64,000 bases of DNA from Diorhabda sublineata (GCF_026230105.1 NC_079482.1:1736001-1800000); one strand, 5' to 3'; shown: positions 1 through 12,040, counted from the first letter of the stretch. The notes: generated by a model from the sequence alone, not told the origin. Translations and numbers: made by a program.

Positions 1-1184
1 TATTTTCGTCGTCTCGAGAATATTGCTTCTGGATAAAGTTTCTTAGCATACAGAATGTTGTGAATAACAACTTCCACAAATTCACACAAAATATCAGAAG
101 GTGCTAAAATTTGCACTAGTAATAATTTCGAATAATAATAATATATTTGTTATTTACCAGTTTTTATAGACATACCAACTAACTCATAATCTGTCGATAT
201 AAATGTGTCATAGTTTGAAAAGTGACTTTCCCGCTTAAAATATTTCACACTGTTGCCAGGGTTCGAAATTTTTACGATTTACAAGGTTTGTTCCAAGTTG
301 CTAATCAGGACCGTTCTTTGAAGCGTTTAAATGATATTTTCTACAGAATCTCCGGTTATGCACGGTTCTTGTAACAGTACTTATTATCAATTCAGTATCG
401 AAAAGGGAACAGTTCACAAACGATACCTAAGTTGGAACACGTAATCTCTATTGCGGTTTTTTGATGGGTTGGAACGAACCTATTATTGTAGTAGCTAATT
501 ATTATCACAAAACCTTTACAAGTATAGTTTTTATAAAATCTATAAGGTTTTGAAAGCATTTTCTAATAACTTATAAATATAAAATGTTTCAAAAATGGAT
601 TTCGACAGTACACGTCATCATCAAAATAGAAATCTTGTTTTGTCTATGTTTATACCAAATGAGAACATTAATTATTTACAATAACTCATCCTCAATATTG
701 ATTTCATGTTTTTATTTCCATTTGTTCTCAATTTTCTTCGATTTTCCATTAAAAAAATTCGTTTTGATAATTTAAATTAGTAAATTGGAAATATGGTAGA
801 ATTAAGATTAAAAAAATTGCATCTAATTCATAAATTTTATCCTACGAGAGTGAGTTTTCAAAATTATTATAATATAATAACAAAAAGTTGTACAAAAATT
901 TACATTAGAAAACTTTTCGACTCGTATTAGTTTGTAGATTATATTTTTTTGCACTTAGTATGGCAACTATGTAAATAACATTTGACACTTGATGTTTTTG
1001 GTTTGTTTTGACGTTTTTAGTGTACTTTAAACTAATTTTTAATTAGCAAGTAAATTAATAATTATGAACATTAATTTTCGTAATAGATTATAAAGAGATG
1101 CACTAAACTATGTATGCGTAGATATATTTTAAAATTAACTGTGTTTATAGCTTCGTATATCGAATTTGTTTGAAATTTCTACAG
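1..1184 (+). other. Region upstream of the hyccin start; no gene recognised
   Basis: AT-rich DNA without a convincing ORF. Because an acceptor sits at 1184, this stretch should hold the end of a 5' UTR intron and possibly the first non-coding exon and promoter of hyccin. I could not place the first exon. Confidence 0.4.
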
Positions 1185-1193
1185 GAGACAATA

Positions 1194-1349
1194 ATGGCAG
1201 ATAATCTAGTGCTAGATTGGCTGGATGAATTCGAAGCATTAACAGAAAGTGAAATTCACACGTATTCTACAGAACAAGAACATAATCATGAAGTTATGAT
1301 AGCACTGTACCACGTTTTATCTGAACCACAAAAATACAAGTCTGATCAT
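1194..1349 (+). CDS. hyccin (FAM126): hyccin coding exon 1
   Basis: Begins MADNLVLDWLDEFEALTESE and codes 52 residues. A 3' splice site (tttctacag) ends at 1184, so the exon itself starts at 1185, nine bases before the ATG. The donor is cat|gtaatt at 1350, phase 0. Reading through the donor gives three residues and a stop, which supports splicing here. Confidence 0.85.
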
Positions 1350-4246
1350 GTAATTAATTAGGTGTAACCTTGTACTTTTATTGAATTTGAAAATTTTTAG
1401 CTAATTGATGGAATTTGCCAACAGTTGCTAAATTTTTATAGATCCGGGGAGGCTCATTTAAGAAGATTTACTATACAGTTTATTCCTACTTTGGTCTTTT
1501 TACATCTTTCAGATAAATCTTATTCTGCTATCCAAACTTTATTAGTGAGTTTATACAATTTAGAAGTAAGTATTTATATATTTTTAGCAATTTTATATAT
1601 ACTATCGCGGTCCCCTCGTTTTTTAGTCTAAAAAAATCAAAGTTATATTTTGATAATGTTTTTTTAAATTCTTGATTTTACAGTGTAATTATTGAAAAAC
1701 ATTGGGGGATACACAAAAATTGATTTTTTGATTTTTAATGTTTAAAAAAAGGCCATTTTTTGTATTTAGTTAATTGTTTATAACTTTTTTGCAAAGCATC
1801 AAGGGAGTTTGAAAAATTCTAAAAAACTGCTTATTATTAAAAATAAAATTTGATTAATGTTAATATCAACTTTTTTATTTAATAATCTTATAAATCTAAC
1901 CTCATTGATGATTTCACAATGTAATATTTTCATTTTTACAGGCAATTAAATATATTTTTATTAAAAAAAAATTGTTAAAGTTTTTAATAAATAATTTTAA
2001 AATAATAAAAATAAAGGAAATTAACATCATATTTAAATTTTTGGAGGGGAAGGGTTTTTGTTTTAAGCAGTAAAAACAATATATTTTTTAAAATTTTGCA
2101 AAATTTGTTTGTTTGGAATAAATCAATAAAAAAAATATAAAAATCACTTTTCATTATTTTAAGTGAAGTTAGCAACATTTATATGCGAATGAGTGGTTTA
2201 TATGAACATTTAAAGCCTTAAAACTAACTTATTCTCTAATTTTTTCAATCCCGCAATTTTTTATTCATAAAATGAAGATTTGAAATTAAAATAATTGAAA
2301 TCTAGTGATTTTTCCATTTTTTATAACCAAAAACACAAACTGACAGTTGCAGTATAAATTAAAGGGTGCAATTTCGAAAAGAACCCCTGATTTTGCTGAA
2401 ATTTTTTCCAGATCTTTGGATTTGTACTGACAAAGCTTCGTTTGTCCCCAAATCCCTTCAAAGTTAAATCAATTTTTGTAAATATCTCTGAAAATATTGA
2501 TTTTAGAGAAGAAAGTTTAAAATAAAAAATGAAGCTCATAAAAAGCTCCACAATAAAGGTTATATACATTTTTTACATAGATCTTTCTATTTGGCAGTTA
2601 TGACCCAACTAACCTATCCTAATCTTCTGCAAGTGTGCAACTGGCCGAGCTATTTTGAATCACAATAAGATATTTAGGTTTATATAAAAAATGTATATAA
2701 CCTTTATTGTAGAGCTTTTTATGAGCTTCATCTTTTAATTGAAACTTTTTTTTCTAAAATCAATATTTTCAGAGATATTTAATTTTATATAATATATAAT
2801 TTGACTTTTGTCGGGATATTTTGGGTCATAACAACCAAACGAAAAGGTTTATGTAAAAAATGTGTATAACCTTTATTGTACAGCTTTTAATGAGCTTCAT
2901 TTTTTAATTTAAACTTTTTTCTCTAAAATCAATATTTTCAGAGATATTGGATAAAACCTTTCAGCAAAATCAGGAGATTTATACTATCATGACTCTATTC
3001 AAAATAATCATATTCTAAAACTATTTCTACACTTTCTTTTCCTTTGTTTCATATTTGTTTGTGTTATCATACCCTAGATTTTGTTATTTCGCTTATTGGT
3101 TCTCCAGTATTAACCCTTTTAGGTAATCGATTCAAAAGGTCAACCTAGAACTGTTTCCTTTCGAATCCCTAGTATCGCCCAATCTTCAATATACCACGAT
3201 TCCAGTAATTTAGAACCAGCTTTCATAGCTGAAAATTCCTTGCGAAGATGGGAGGAATGTAATACGAAATTAGTTAGTTGGGGTCCTCTACCTCAAGTGG
3301 ATTGTCTCAACGCCCAGAATAGACAAAGAGTCGTTACGGCTCTAATTTTCCTATACAATCAACAAATATCCAACGTTATCATCCAAGGTATAGAGCAAAC
3401 TTGTAGAGGAATATCCAGGTTAGTATCCCAAGGATTCAACAACACTTCGGAAAGCAATAGAAGTTCCTTAGCCAGTGATAGTAGTATACAAACAAGTTTA
3501 AGACCAAGAATACCGGTTTCGAGCCCATTATTAGTTGAATTGCTTCATATTATTTACCATGCAGCTGAACGATGTGCCGTTGGGGCTGTTCAAGCCCTCC
3601 ACGACGTTATACATAGAGCTAAATATGAATCATATGCAGGTAAAGTTACATTTTTAGATATTTTTTCTTATAATAACGAATGAATTTGTTTAGAGGTGTT
3701 GTTAGCTGCTAATGCGATTAAAAATCTCCTCCAAAACTCGCCTTCGATAAGTGGAGTTACCCCAAGACCGTCTCATACCCACAGTGTGTCAAAATCTATG
3801 ATAACAAATGCGTCGTTTAGAACGAAAAAACTTCCAGGTAAGTTTTTGGTAACTTTGTATATTAATTTCAATTTTTTTCTGCTTAGATATGAATTAGAAA
3901 TTTTTTTCGGTACCATTTGAGCTGTATCTAATTTTATACTGATTATTTTTGCTATGCTGCAGCCTAGTACTAGCTTACTAATTGTTTTTTAGATGACATT
4001 CCCATCCAAGACCCCAATCAGACCGTACTAGGCGAAGCCGGTTTGGATTCGATAACCGAAGAACAAGAAGATACGGAAAAATCGAAAAGTAAAGGGGCCC
4101 TGAAGCATTTACCGAAGATACCAGGCATCGGTAAGAAGCACAAAGTGAAAAATAATCCGCAAGGGGATCAGATCGATAGCGGAGATGCCCATAACGAAAA
4201 TTTTATGAATGATACTAACCATTCTGTTCACGTTAGCGCCGTTTAA
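1194..4246 (+). CDS. hyccin (FAM126): Hyccin/FAM126 family protein, five coding exons (main isoform)
   Basis: Joined coding exons 1194-1349, 1401-1565, 3123-3639, 3694-3837 and 3993-4246 give 1236 nt, 411 codons plus stop, with GT-AG at each junction and consistent phases (0, 0, 1, 1). The protein matches the hyccin/FAM126 family from memory: an N-terminal VLDWLDEFEAL helix, FYRSGEAHLRRFTIQFIP (human has a very similar FYRSGE block), SLYNLE, RIPVSS, and LLAANAIKNLL. Family knowledge: FAM126 is a cytosolic scaffold that, with TTC7 and EFR3, places phosphatidylinositol 4-kinase III alpha at the plasma membrane. The conserved alpha-helical domain covers roughly residues 5-330; the last ~80 residues are polar, lysine-rich and probably disordered, as in relatives. 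The start is the ATG just after an acceptor at 1184, so the 5' UTR is split and its upstream exon was not identified. The human protein is longer (about 520 aa) because of its tail. Confidence 0.9.
1401..1565 (+). CDS. hyccin (FAM126): hyccin coding exon 2
   Basis: Codes 55 residues from LIDGICQQLLNFYRSGEAHL through SLYNLE. Acceptor aatttttag ends at 1400; donor gaa|gtaagt at 1566, phase 0 on both sides. The FYRSGE and LYNLE blocks are the clearest family signatures. The intron before it is only 51 nt. Confidence 0.88.
2460..2945. repeat. Inverted repeat plus a third direct copy in hyccin intron
   Basis: The segment at about 2480-2580 is the near reverse complement of about 2685-2800: both carry the block ataacctttattgtagagct / agctccacaataaaggttat followed by Ctctaaaatcaatattttcagaga. 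The arms are about 100 bp with a ~105 bp spacer. A third copy, same orientation as the second arm, lies at about 2850-2948. The transcript of the hyccin intron could fold into a long hairpin. Probably remains of a short transposable element. Confidence 0.7.
3123..3639 (+). CDS. hyccin (FAM126): hyccin coding exon 3
   Basis: The largest exon, 517 nt. It opens VIDSKGQPRTVSFRIPSI directly after an acceptor ccttttag and runs through AQNRQRVVTALIFLYNQQ, SLRPRIPVSS and HDVIHRAKYESYA. The donor gcag|gtaaag leaves phase 1. The serine-rich stretch NTSESNRSSLASDSS in the middle is a variable loop relative to the human protein. Confidence 0.88.
3694..3837 (+). CDS. hyccin (FAM126): hyccin coding exon 4
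   Basis: 144 nt; the joined codon is g|ag, giving EVLLAANAIKNLLQNSPS, equivalent to the family's LLVANAIK block. Acceptor ttgtttag ends at 3693; donor ccag|gtaagt at 3838, phase 1. The intron before it is 54 nt. Confidence 0.86.
3993..4246 (+). CDS. hyccin (FAM126): hyccin terminal coding exon (long C-terminus)
   Basis: Starts with the split codon g|at (DDIPIQDPNQTVLGE) after acceptor tgttttttag and ends at TAA 4244-4246 with HSVHVSAV. It is lysine- and acid-rich with no recognised domain. It contains a good internal donor, atcg|gtaaga, at 4131, which is used in the alternative form described separately. Confidence 0.82.
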
Positions 4247-4329
4247 CTATATATAAATATTAATAACAATGCTCTAGATTCGAAGAAAGGTTTTAATATT
4301 TTCATATTACGATACGTGGAAATTTTTAG

Positions 4330-4403
4330 GGTCTGATATGAAGAAAGGCGCATCGACGAATACTATTGGATCAGAGAGAGAAATAACTGGAAGGATTTTC
4401 TAG
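4330..4403 (+). CDS. hyccin (FAM126): Candidate alternative hyccin last exon
   Basis: A donor inside the preceding exon (after 4130, phase 1) and an acceptor aatttttag ending at 4329 join in frame. The result replaces GKKHKVKNN... with GSDMKKGASTNTIGSEREI and six more residues before TAG at 4401-4403. The total then is 1194 nt, 397 codons plus stop. Frame, splice signals and coding look all agree, but usage is inferred; RNA data would decide. Confidence 0.5.
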
Positions 4404-6740
4404 TACAAGTACGGTGAGTCGATTAAATTTGTATTAAATCACATTTTTATGTATTTAAAACATTGAGTCAAGTAATTGTTATGAAACAAAAATGTTTTGG
4501 TTAAAATATATGTTGGACAAACAATTAGATTGTTTGAATAAAGTATTAACGTACATATATAATACTAGGAAATCGATTTTGGGGGAAATTGTATTTTTAA
4601 GGGAAAATGCAAGTAGGAAAACAATTTTTTTTTAATATAAACAATTGTCATTTTTTAAATACCTACAGAAAATAATAGTATTATTCAACAATAATAAAAA
4701 TCTAGTAGTTGATTTAGCCACCGATTTAAAATTTTATAAACAAATCAAAAACTTGTTCGTAAAATGAAAAAATGTGTCAACGAAAAGCTTTTGGATATAC
4801 AAAGCAAAGTATGTGGATGAAAAATATCGATTTTCAAGTTTTTCTTTGATCATTTTTCGCTTTATTATACCATGCGGTTGATAATTTATGATATTGCAAT
4901 ACTAATTTTAATAGTTGGCTATTACCTTCTACATAGCAATCGTTTATAATTAAAAAAATTAAAATTATTAGTAACTTGTATTATTTTTTTGTTATAAAAA
5001 CCTTTCTTCTAATTAATGGGGTGGTAGAAATACTTATTTTTTCTATAAAAGTGTACCTCTTTTCAAAATTTTGAATGTTCCTGTTTATATTAATCGAATT
5101 ATGGATATTCGAAATGTTTAAATGAATTTTTATCTTATTTATTTTACATTGATGTGATTTTTAAAAATTTATGAAATCAATCGTTAATTTATTAATATTT
5201 CTTGGTATTATTTATACTTTTTGGAACATACTATATATAAATAAACATAAATTTATTTATTTTCTCACTTTTTAGACCTTTTTAGCATTATTTTTAGTTA
5301 TTAAATGTGATTTTAGATCTATTTTATTAAATAGTGTGTCTTTTTTGAATTAATAATGATTTTTGACCTTTAAGATAATTATAGTAAAAGCAAAAACATT
5401 CTATTTATTAAAATTAATGTGAAATCAAAAACGTTTTTTCAATAAAATTGAAAATTATACATAAAATTATTTATGAATATATTGTTACATTTTTTTTCTT
5501 CGAGAATTGTGCCTATATACTTAAATTTTCCTAAAAATAATTCGGGTTTATTCAATTTTAATTAATTTAATCGTTTTATGATATTCTATCGAAGTTCTAG
5601 TCAAAAATAACCGATTTTCAAATAGTGGGACATTTGAACTACTTACCTTGTTTTGAATATTTTATAATGATATAACATTTACATATATTAATTTTTTTAT
5701 TTAATATTTGTTATATAAAAAGAAAATTTTATTAATTTCAATTCGTGTTTCATTTAACTTGCCTAAATGTAAAATTCTAGATTTCTAAGCATTATAATGA
5801 CTAGTTAGATTTCCATAATTGAATATATCATTATAATATTTCCTAAAAACGTTACTATTCATTGATTTTCCATTTTTTCCTGTGCAATTTTTAACAAAAA
5901 TTTCGATTTCTTTTCGTTAGTTCGAATTTTTCAGTACTAACACCTCAACTAACGATCACAGCATCTAAAAACGTATAATTGTGTATCTCACCTTTTTTTC
6001 ATTAATTTTTCTTACACTATATTACTGAATTTTCCAAATATTTGATACAAATCTAATTTTTCTTCAGCTTTTTTTAAAACTTTCCTAATAATTTCGTTTT
6101 AACGAATGAGTCATTGATATATTATGATGTTGAATTATTTTCTTCTTTTTCTTGTAAAACTATAAAGCCTTGTTAGGTTATATATTCATCTATTAATTAG
6201 GAAACGTCTAACTGTCAAATTAAATTTCAATAACAAATTTTTATTATTCAATAAATCATCAATAATTTATTTTTTTTTTAAGTGTAATTAAAAATTTGGG
6301 CAGGAAATTTCGAAAATAAAAACGAGTTAATTAATCAAAAACGATATAATTCGTAAAAGTAACTGATGACATTTTTTATAAGACAGAAGTAAAAGACGTC
6401 ATTTATTTTCATATATACGAGGTTGGTTCGAATAATACAGTAATTAAATGCACTTATTTAGAATGTTAATAACAAAAATAAATGTTTAGCAAACTTATAA
6501 TTTATACGAAATAACTCGATTGGATAAAAAAATTCGAAAGTTTATGTTAATTAAAATACATTTTGACTAATGTGTATTTGTAAATTGTAAAATAGTCTTA
6601 GGTGTTTGTTATTAATATATTGGTGTATAGCCATGGTTATGGGCGAGATCTGTTGTATCGTTGAATAAAACATCCTTTGAATGAATTTAGTCTTACATCT
6701 ACCTCTCCTTCCTCCAACTAAAAAAAAAACAAACACTACT
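4404..6740. other. AT-rich intergenic stretch, no gene seen
   Basis: Very AT-rich sequence with many stops in all frames. No coding exon, RNA gene or clear mobile element was recognised. Short AATAAA and poly-T tracts are frequent and uninformative. Confidence 0.5.
4537..4542 (+). terminator. Candidate polyadenylation signal for hyccin
   Basis: AATAAA about 134 bases after the alternative stop at 4403 and 290 bases after the main stop. In DNA this AT-rich chance AATAAA motifs are common (others lie downstream), so the assignment is by position only. Confidence 0.35.
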
Positions 6741-6744
6741 CGTT

Positions 6745-7335
6745 GATTACGAGGTATATTTGGTAAGTATCATTTTTCGAAACGAAGATACAGGGGGACG
6801 TTACAGAATACTGTTCCTAAGAAATAAATATTTAGATCTATGGAATGAATAATCACAGATCTGAAAATTATAGTTCATTACGAGGGATATTTGGTAAGTA
6901 TCATTATTCGTCGAAAAAAATTGGAAAAAATATACAGGGGGACGTTGCAAAATATTGTTTCTAAGAATTAAAATCTATAGAATTATCGAATGAACAACTA
7001 TAGATATACAAGTCTAACAAACAACAATAACTACGAGGGATATTTGATAAATACAATTATTCAATAAAAAAAATTGGAATAAATATATAGGGGGGCGTTA
7101 CAAAATATTGTTTCTAAGAAATAAAATCGTTAGATCTATGGAATGAATAATCACACGTATACACGTCTAACAACATTAACTACGAGGGATGTTTAGTAAG
7201 TATCGTTACTCGTCGAAAAAAAATTGGAATAAATATACAGGGGGAGGGTGCAAAATAATGTTTCTAAGAAATAAAATACATAGAATAATCGAACGAACAA
7301 TCCCAGATATAGAAATCTCACAATACTACGGGGTG
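6745..7335. repeat. Short tandem array, ~130-153 bp units, about four copies
   Basis: Units begin tacgaggKatatttggtaag at 6748, 6879, 7032 and 7181, with a fifth truncated start near 7326. Each contains a block close to atacagggggacgttacaaa, then tttctaagaaataaa and a gaatgaataatcac block. Spacing varies (131, 153, 149, 145 bp), so copies are diverged. No coding content. Confidence 0.75.
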
Positions 7336-8870
7336 ATTAAATAAAAACCGTGTATTTTAATGTATGTAAAAGTTTTACGAACGTACCAAATCTGGTTGAT
7401 ACAGTTCCTTGTAACAGGAAGGGGAAATGCACTGTCGAACGCATAATATTTTTGACACGCCATTTTTTCCAATGCATCCTCTTTGACACGCCGCTTCTAC
7501 TTCTCTATACATAACCTCCTAAAACATACCTGATCCCCTGGCAACAAAATCTTTGATCAAAGACTATATTCTACTCACGTTTTTATTTGTTTCTTTGTAT
7601 TGAAATTCTGGAAACGTATAGGTTACTTTTCCTTCATATTCATCTGTAATTATAAAAATTACCAATATAATACCGAAAGTATTCATTTGAGGATTGCACA
7701 GAATGTCAAAAAGCGTGAGAGCATGCGCAGGCGTCTCGATCAATATCGGAGTTATACAGGGTCATTTATTAATATAAATATAAGTATTTCTCGTAATTTA
7801 AAAAAAAATTAACGTACTATATTTGAATTAGGCATTTCAACGTATTATCTACGAACTAAATTTCGTTGTTGAAAAAACGCAAGAAATAAAAAAAATCGTG
7901 TTTCTAATAAACTTATATTTTCATTATTACGTCTTTTAGTATGATCCCTGTACATTTTCAAGTCGTTTCCACTTAATTCGTATCTCTATATATTACAAAA
8001 TAAATATCAATATAATGGCCATTGATAATAACGTCATATCCGTCACCTTATTGAACTATTACGTCGCCATATTGTACGGTAACTTGCCGTACCGAATCAG
8101 CTGTAACAACAAACACAACAGCGTTGCCAGTTGACGGATCATTATTTCAACTTTAAATTATAAACATTAAATATTGGTATTAATTATTTTACCACTACTT
8201 TATGACAACAACTCATTGTTGGGACGAAATATCAATTTTAACAATAATTTTAGTGAAATCATTTTGACGCACTCGCGCCGTAATTCCGTAACGGATACGT
8301 GGCAACGCTGTAACTCATGTAAACGTCAAAATTTAAATGCGCACTCGTCTTAGTTTATCCTCCCCTCCATATCTATACTAATTTCTCAAATGTTTTTCAT
8401 GTTATAAACAATATATAATAACCCCAAATATTCAAAGAACAACAATTTTTTGACAATTTATTCTTTACATCAATTATTATATTAGTGATAATATACAAAA
8501 TATATGAAAACATTTTCTTATTGATATTCACACACTTGTTATTTTAATTCATTTCAAGACAACTTAGTTGTTTCTACGACTTTTTTGTTTTAATAATAGC
8601 TATGATAGTGAAAGTGATTAATATAAAGGAACTACCCTGTATATTTTAATTGAGGTAAAAATAAAAATGTAAATATTGTAATGTCGGGTATGGTAGGAAG
8701 TAAAAACATTTCATATTAATATTGTTTCTCAACAATAACCTATTTTTTAATGTTTCATAATAAGATTTATGTTAATTATAATTATTAATTACCTTAATTG
8801 TACATAACCTATAGGTAAAATTAATTTGGGCATGCCCAGTGATAGATCGATAAATCAATCGAATAGTTTA
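7336..8870. other. Intergenic DNA, no gene seen
   Basis: AT-rich with some GC-richer islands around 7430-7530 and 8080-8350. No supported ORF or RNA gene. The stretch beginning tacggggtgattaaataaaa resembles the ends of insect repeats but was not classified. Confidence 0.4.
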
Positions 8871-9039
8871 TCATAGACAAATACTGAAACGATTGAACCA
8901 GACAGTCGCTTTGTAGACTGTTTTTTGTTTAAGAAGAATTGGCGGATTATAAGGATGGAACTAGTTAATTTCTATTTCTATTTCTAAGAGATTAGTACTT
9001 TACATAAATTCATTTAGGAAAGGCATATCATTTTTCTCC

Positions 9040-9135
9040 ATGTTGAAAAATAATTTAGTGTGTTCTAGAAGACGTCTAGCGCTTATGCAAGCGGAATTGA
9101 ATTCAGAATGGCACAATATTAATTTGGGAATATGG
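9040..9135 (+). CDS. Candidate alternative first coding exon (possibly Rbfox)
   Basis: An ATG at 9040 opens 32 codons, MLKNNLVCSRRRLALMQAEL then NSEWHNINLGIW, and ends at a strong donor tgg|gtatgt at 9136. It ends in phase 0, and the next acceptor in the known downstream gene, Rbfox exon 2 at 41567, also begins in phase 0. The peptide has ordinary coding composition, unlike the surrounding AT-rich DNA. I do not recognise the peptide; it could be an alternative N-terminus of Rbfox, the first exon of another gene, or chance. Confidence 0.4.
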
Positions 9136-9979
9136 GTATGTAAATATTTTACTCTAATCATAAATTAGTATTTGTTCAATTATCAATTTTTATCGGATAT
9201 AATACCACGTTACTAATTAAATAATATAAAATGATTCTTTTAAAACCGTTTTATATTTAAGATGTTTGTTTTTCGAAATATTTAACTTCAATTTTTTTGC
9301 TTGATTTGTCTAGTAGGTGTCAGTGACATTTCGTGGAAATGATCTCGTCTAGACGTTTGGCTTTTTATGTTATCTATTGTGAATTTTAAGTTCCATGTTA
9401 AATAATCAGTAATATTAATTAAAAATATAAATGAAAAAGAGTAATATAGAAATGAGACTTTATTTTTTCAATAGTTTCGTGTGTTTCATAATTTATCTTT
9501 AGTAGCTTTATTGTTTTATAAGCATAAACCACATAACCTTACTTTCTTCACGAATATATAGGTATCAAAACAATTCCACCAATAATAAATGTTGGTAATT
9601 GTAAATTCGTATTTTTAACCGATATTGAAATTGAGGAAATGCTTTCCAACTGAGTAAATATTTAAGAAAATGTTTTGGCAAAACTTTGAAAAGATTATAT
9701 GATAGAAATAACAATAATATCGTTATACATTTTATTTTTATTACGAGATGTAGTCATATTCTATGTATTGTGACTAGTTTTATCCAGTTCCTGCTACTCC
9801 ATAGCAATGTATGTAGTGTTACATAGATTTTGAACAATTCAACAACAATAAATCTTGTTTGGAATGAAAAAATTACCTAAAGGAACGCTATAATTTGTCT
9901 ATGGTGATAATCTAGTAACTTTAATACATATAAGTGGAAATGAGGACAAGAAATGACGTGCTTGGACCTCAAAAACTGA

Positions 9980-10200
9980 TAAAAGTGATATACGACACAA
10001 CGTGTGATGAAAACCAGTTGAAAATGGCTCTTATTTTACATAATAACCACGTTACTATTTAGCTAAACGTCTTTCCGTTTATCTACACCCGCTTTATTCA
10101 CCGGATTTAATACCATGCGAATTCTGGTTCTACTAAATGCGCCAAAAGACACTAGAAACACGAAAAGATTTGTAATTTTTTAATATCCCTCGTATTTAAA
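9980..10200 (+). pseudogene. Mariner-type transposase relic
   Basis: From 10083 the + strand reads LHPLYSPDLIPCEFWFY then a stop. This matches the HPPYSPDLxPxDxxxF block around the third catalytic position of mariner (DD34D) transposases. The flanking sequence is full of stops and no inverted termini were found, so this is a decayed fragment. Confidence 0.65.
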
Positions 10201-10659
10201 TACATATTGCGGTAAATATCAATTGTAGTTTTTCAAACTGATTCTATCTATTTCTTAATTTATTAGTACTGGCTTATCTCTATTATTTTTTATCTACTTT
10301 TTTATTTCATCGTATTTCTTCTGCATTGCCTATTTTTTTTGTAGTATTGTCAATAAATTCATGTATTCAAAGCTTGTATTAACATAACAAATATAGACGT
10401 AATTCGAAGTGGTCTTAGAAAAGAGTTATTTTACATACGGGATTGTATAAGGGATCCCAACATTCCCAACTGCGAACCTTCTTCATCGACTCTGCTCTCT
10501 AGCTAAACATTGGACGCTAGATAATTGGACTCACTTTTGTCTTAGTCGCATTATTTTAACTGAATATAAAATATTTTAGGAAAAGTATTTTTGAAACCAA
10601 CTCTACACCGTTTTGGTATAAATGTATATATAAATTTCTTTAATTTCTTATTTCTTAGA

Positions 10660-10820
10660 TATTTTGATATATTAATGCATCTAAATGTTCTTGATTTTAG
10701 GTCTCTTCTGTTTAAAAATCAGTTTTTTTTAATAATTTATGAAAAATTATTAAAAAGAACTAATTTTAGAACAGAAGAGACATAAAATCAAGAACATTTA
10801 GAAGCATTTATATATATATA
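10660..10820. repeat. Long near-perfect hairpin (61-bp arms, tiny loop)
   Basis: The arm starting at 10677 (gcatctaaatgttcttgatt...) is the reverse complement of the arm ending at 10805 (...aatcaagaacatttagaagc), with about six mismatches over 61 bp and a loop of only a few bases around 10738-10746. Pairing continues weakly outward through AT-rich flanks. It is either a MITE-type element or a locus for hairpin RNA. Confidence 0.8.
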
Positions 10821-11640
10821 GATACATTTTTTTTTTCAAAAGATTTTGGTGTCACTTTTTATAATTTCCATAATTTTCCAACCTGAATAATCTACGTATC
10901 ATTCTTCTTTTTATTCTGATGGTATTTGCTTTATTACTTCTAATTCTATAAATAGTGTTGAAAATGTTTTTATTTTCATCTTATTAAAATAAGACCAGTT
11001 TACTGTTACCCATTAATCCCTCTACCTCTCCTGTGCGCTTCACGATCCGTCAGACCGGCGTTCATTGATCGACCCCACCATATTTCTGCGACGTTGCCAC
11101 GTTGCTTTTATCTTTTATCGAAACTATTCTGTAGGTACTTTTATTTATTTTTTCTCTTTTATTAATTCTCCTTTTTTTTCCTTCACTTAATCGTTTTTAA
11201 ACACATTATCGACGTTATCTATAGAAATTTATATTCTATTGACAATTTTTATTGATAACTTATTTCATAATAGTACGCCAATGATTAAATATTTTTATTA
11301 TGGCTAGGATTACAAACAAATATCTGATCTTATATTATACTTGAGATGTTTTTGTTATGATACATCTTTTTTAAACCGATTTTTAAGATTCCCGATTAAA
11401 AAAAAAGAGATTTGTTGATAAAAGGAATAAAAAAACTGTATAAATATTTATGTATGATTAAAATAACTAAATTTATCTCGAAATTAATCTAAATCTTTAG
11501 TTTTGTACAATTTCTTGCTGTAATGAAAATATTTTAATTATTTTAGTGAATGAATATACAAGTTATCGATTTTTTTAGAATAAACTATATATAAATTTTT
11601 GTATTTCCTTCCTTTAGCTACGTTTTTTATTACAAAAGAA
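10821..11640. other. AT-rich intergenic DNA upstream of Rbfox
   Basis: No ORF, RNA gene or repeat array supported. Confidence 0.4.
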
Positions 11641-11649
11641 ACTGTTGTT

Positions 11650-12040
11650 CCCCAATTCGTATATCCGGTATAATCCAAATTTATAAATTGTCTTTAGTTT
11701 CTTGTGAAACGATATAACGTGACAACAGCGCTTGCCATACCTACAGCTACACGCTTTCATGCTTCCCTCCGCCTTCTTGCGTTCTGTACCGCTCTATCGT
11801 CTCTAACGAGTTGCCAGGGTAGTTCGAAAACCCTGCTCGACAAAGGTCGGGCGTTGTTCTTCAGTTTCAGCAAAGCCACACATCGTGAATGAATCGAATG
11901 CTGTGATTTTTGTGTAGTTCCAGTAAACCCAGTGCCAATTTTATAAACATTTCGCCTTTGTGCAGTGATTTTTAACTAACCGTTCCGTAAAATCAGTCAA
12001 GCTGTGGGGCGCCGGCGCTTTTTTTCTTCCCCCCCAGGGG
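11650..12040 (+). promoter_or_regulatory. Probable Rbfox 5' leader/promoter region
   Basis: GC content rises sharply compared with the flanks. Initiator-like TCAGTT/TCAGTC motifs occur near 11858 and 11992. A pyrimidine tract followed by cag|ggg at 12036-12037 immediately before the ATG looks like a 3' splice site, so the start codon may lie in an exon entered from an upstream leader exon instead of the transcription start exon. Promoter assignment is inference. Confidence 0.4.

Noticed and set aside
6551..6736. 61-codon minus-strand frame ahead of the four-copy repeat
   Set aside because: No recognisable similarity, no splice context, and poly-A/T ends typical of chance frames here.
11704..11892. 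62-codon frame before Rbfox exon 1 as coding
   Set aside because: No family match and no donor in phase; it lies in the presumed 5' leader, where raised GC content leaves fewer chance stops.
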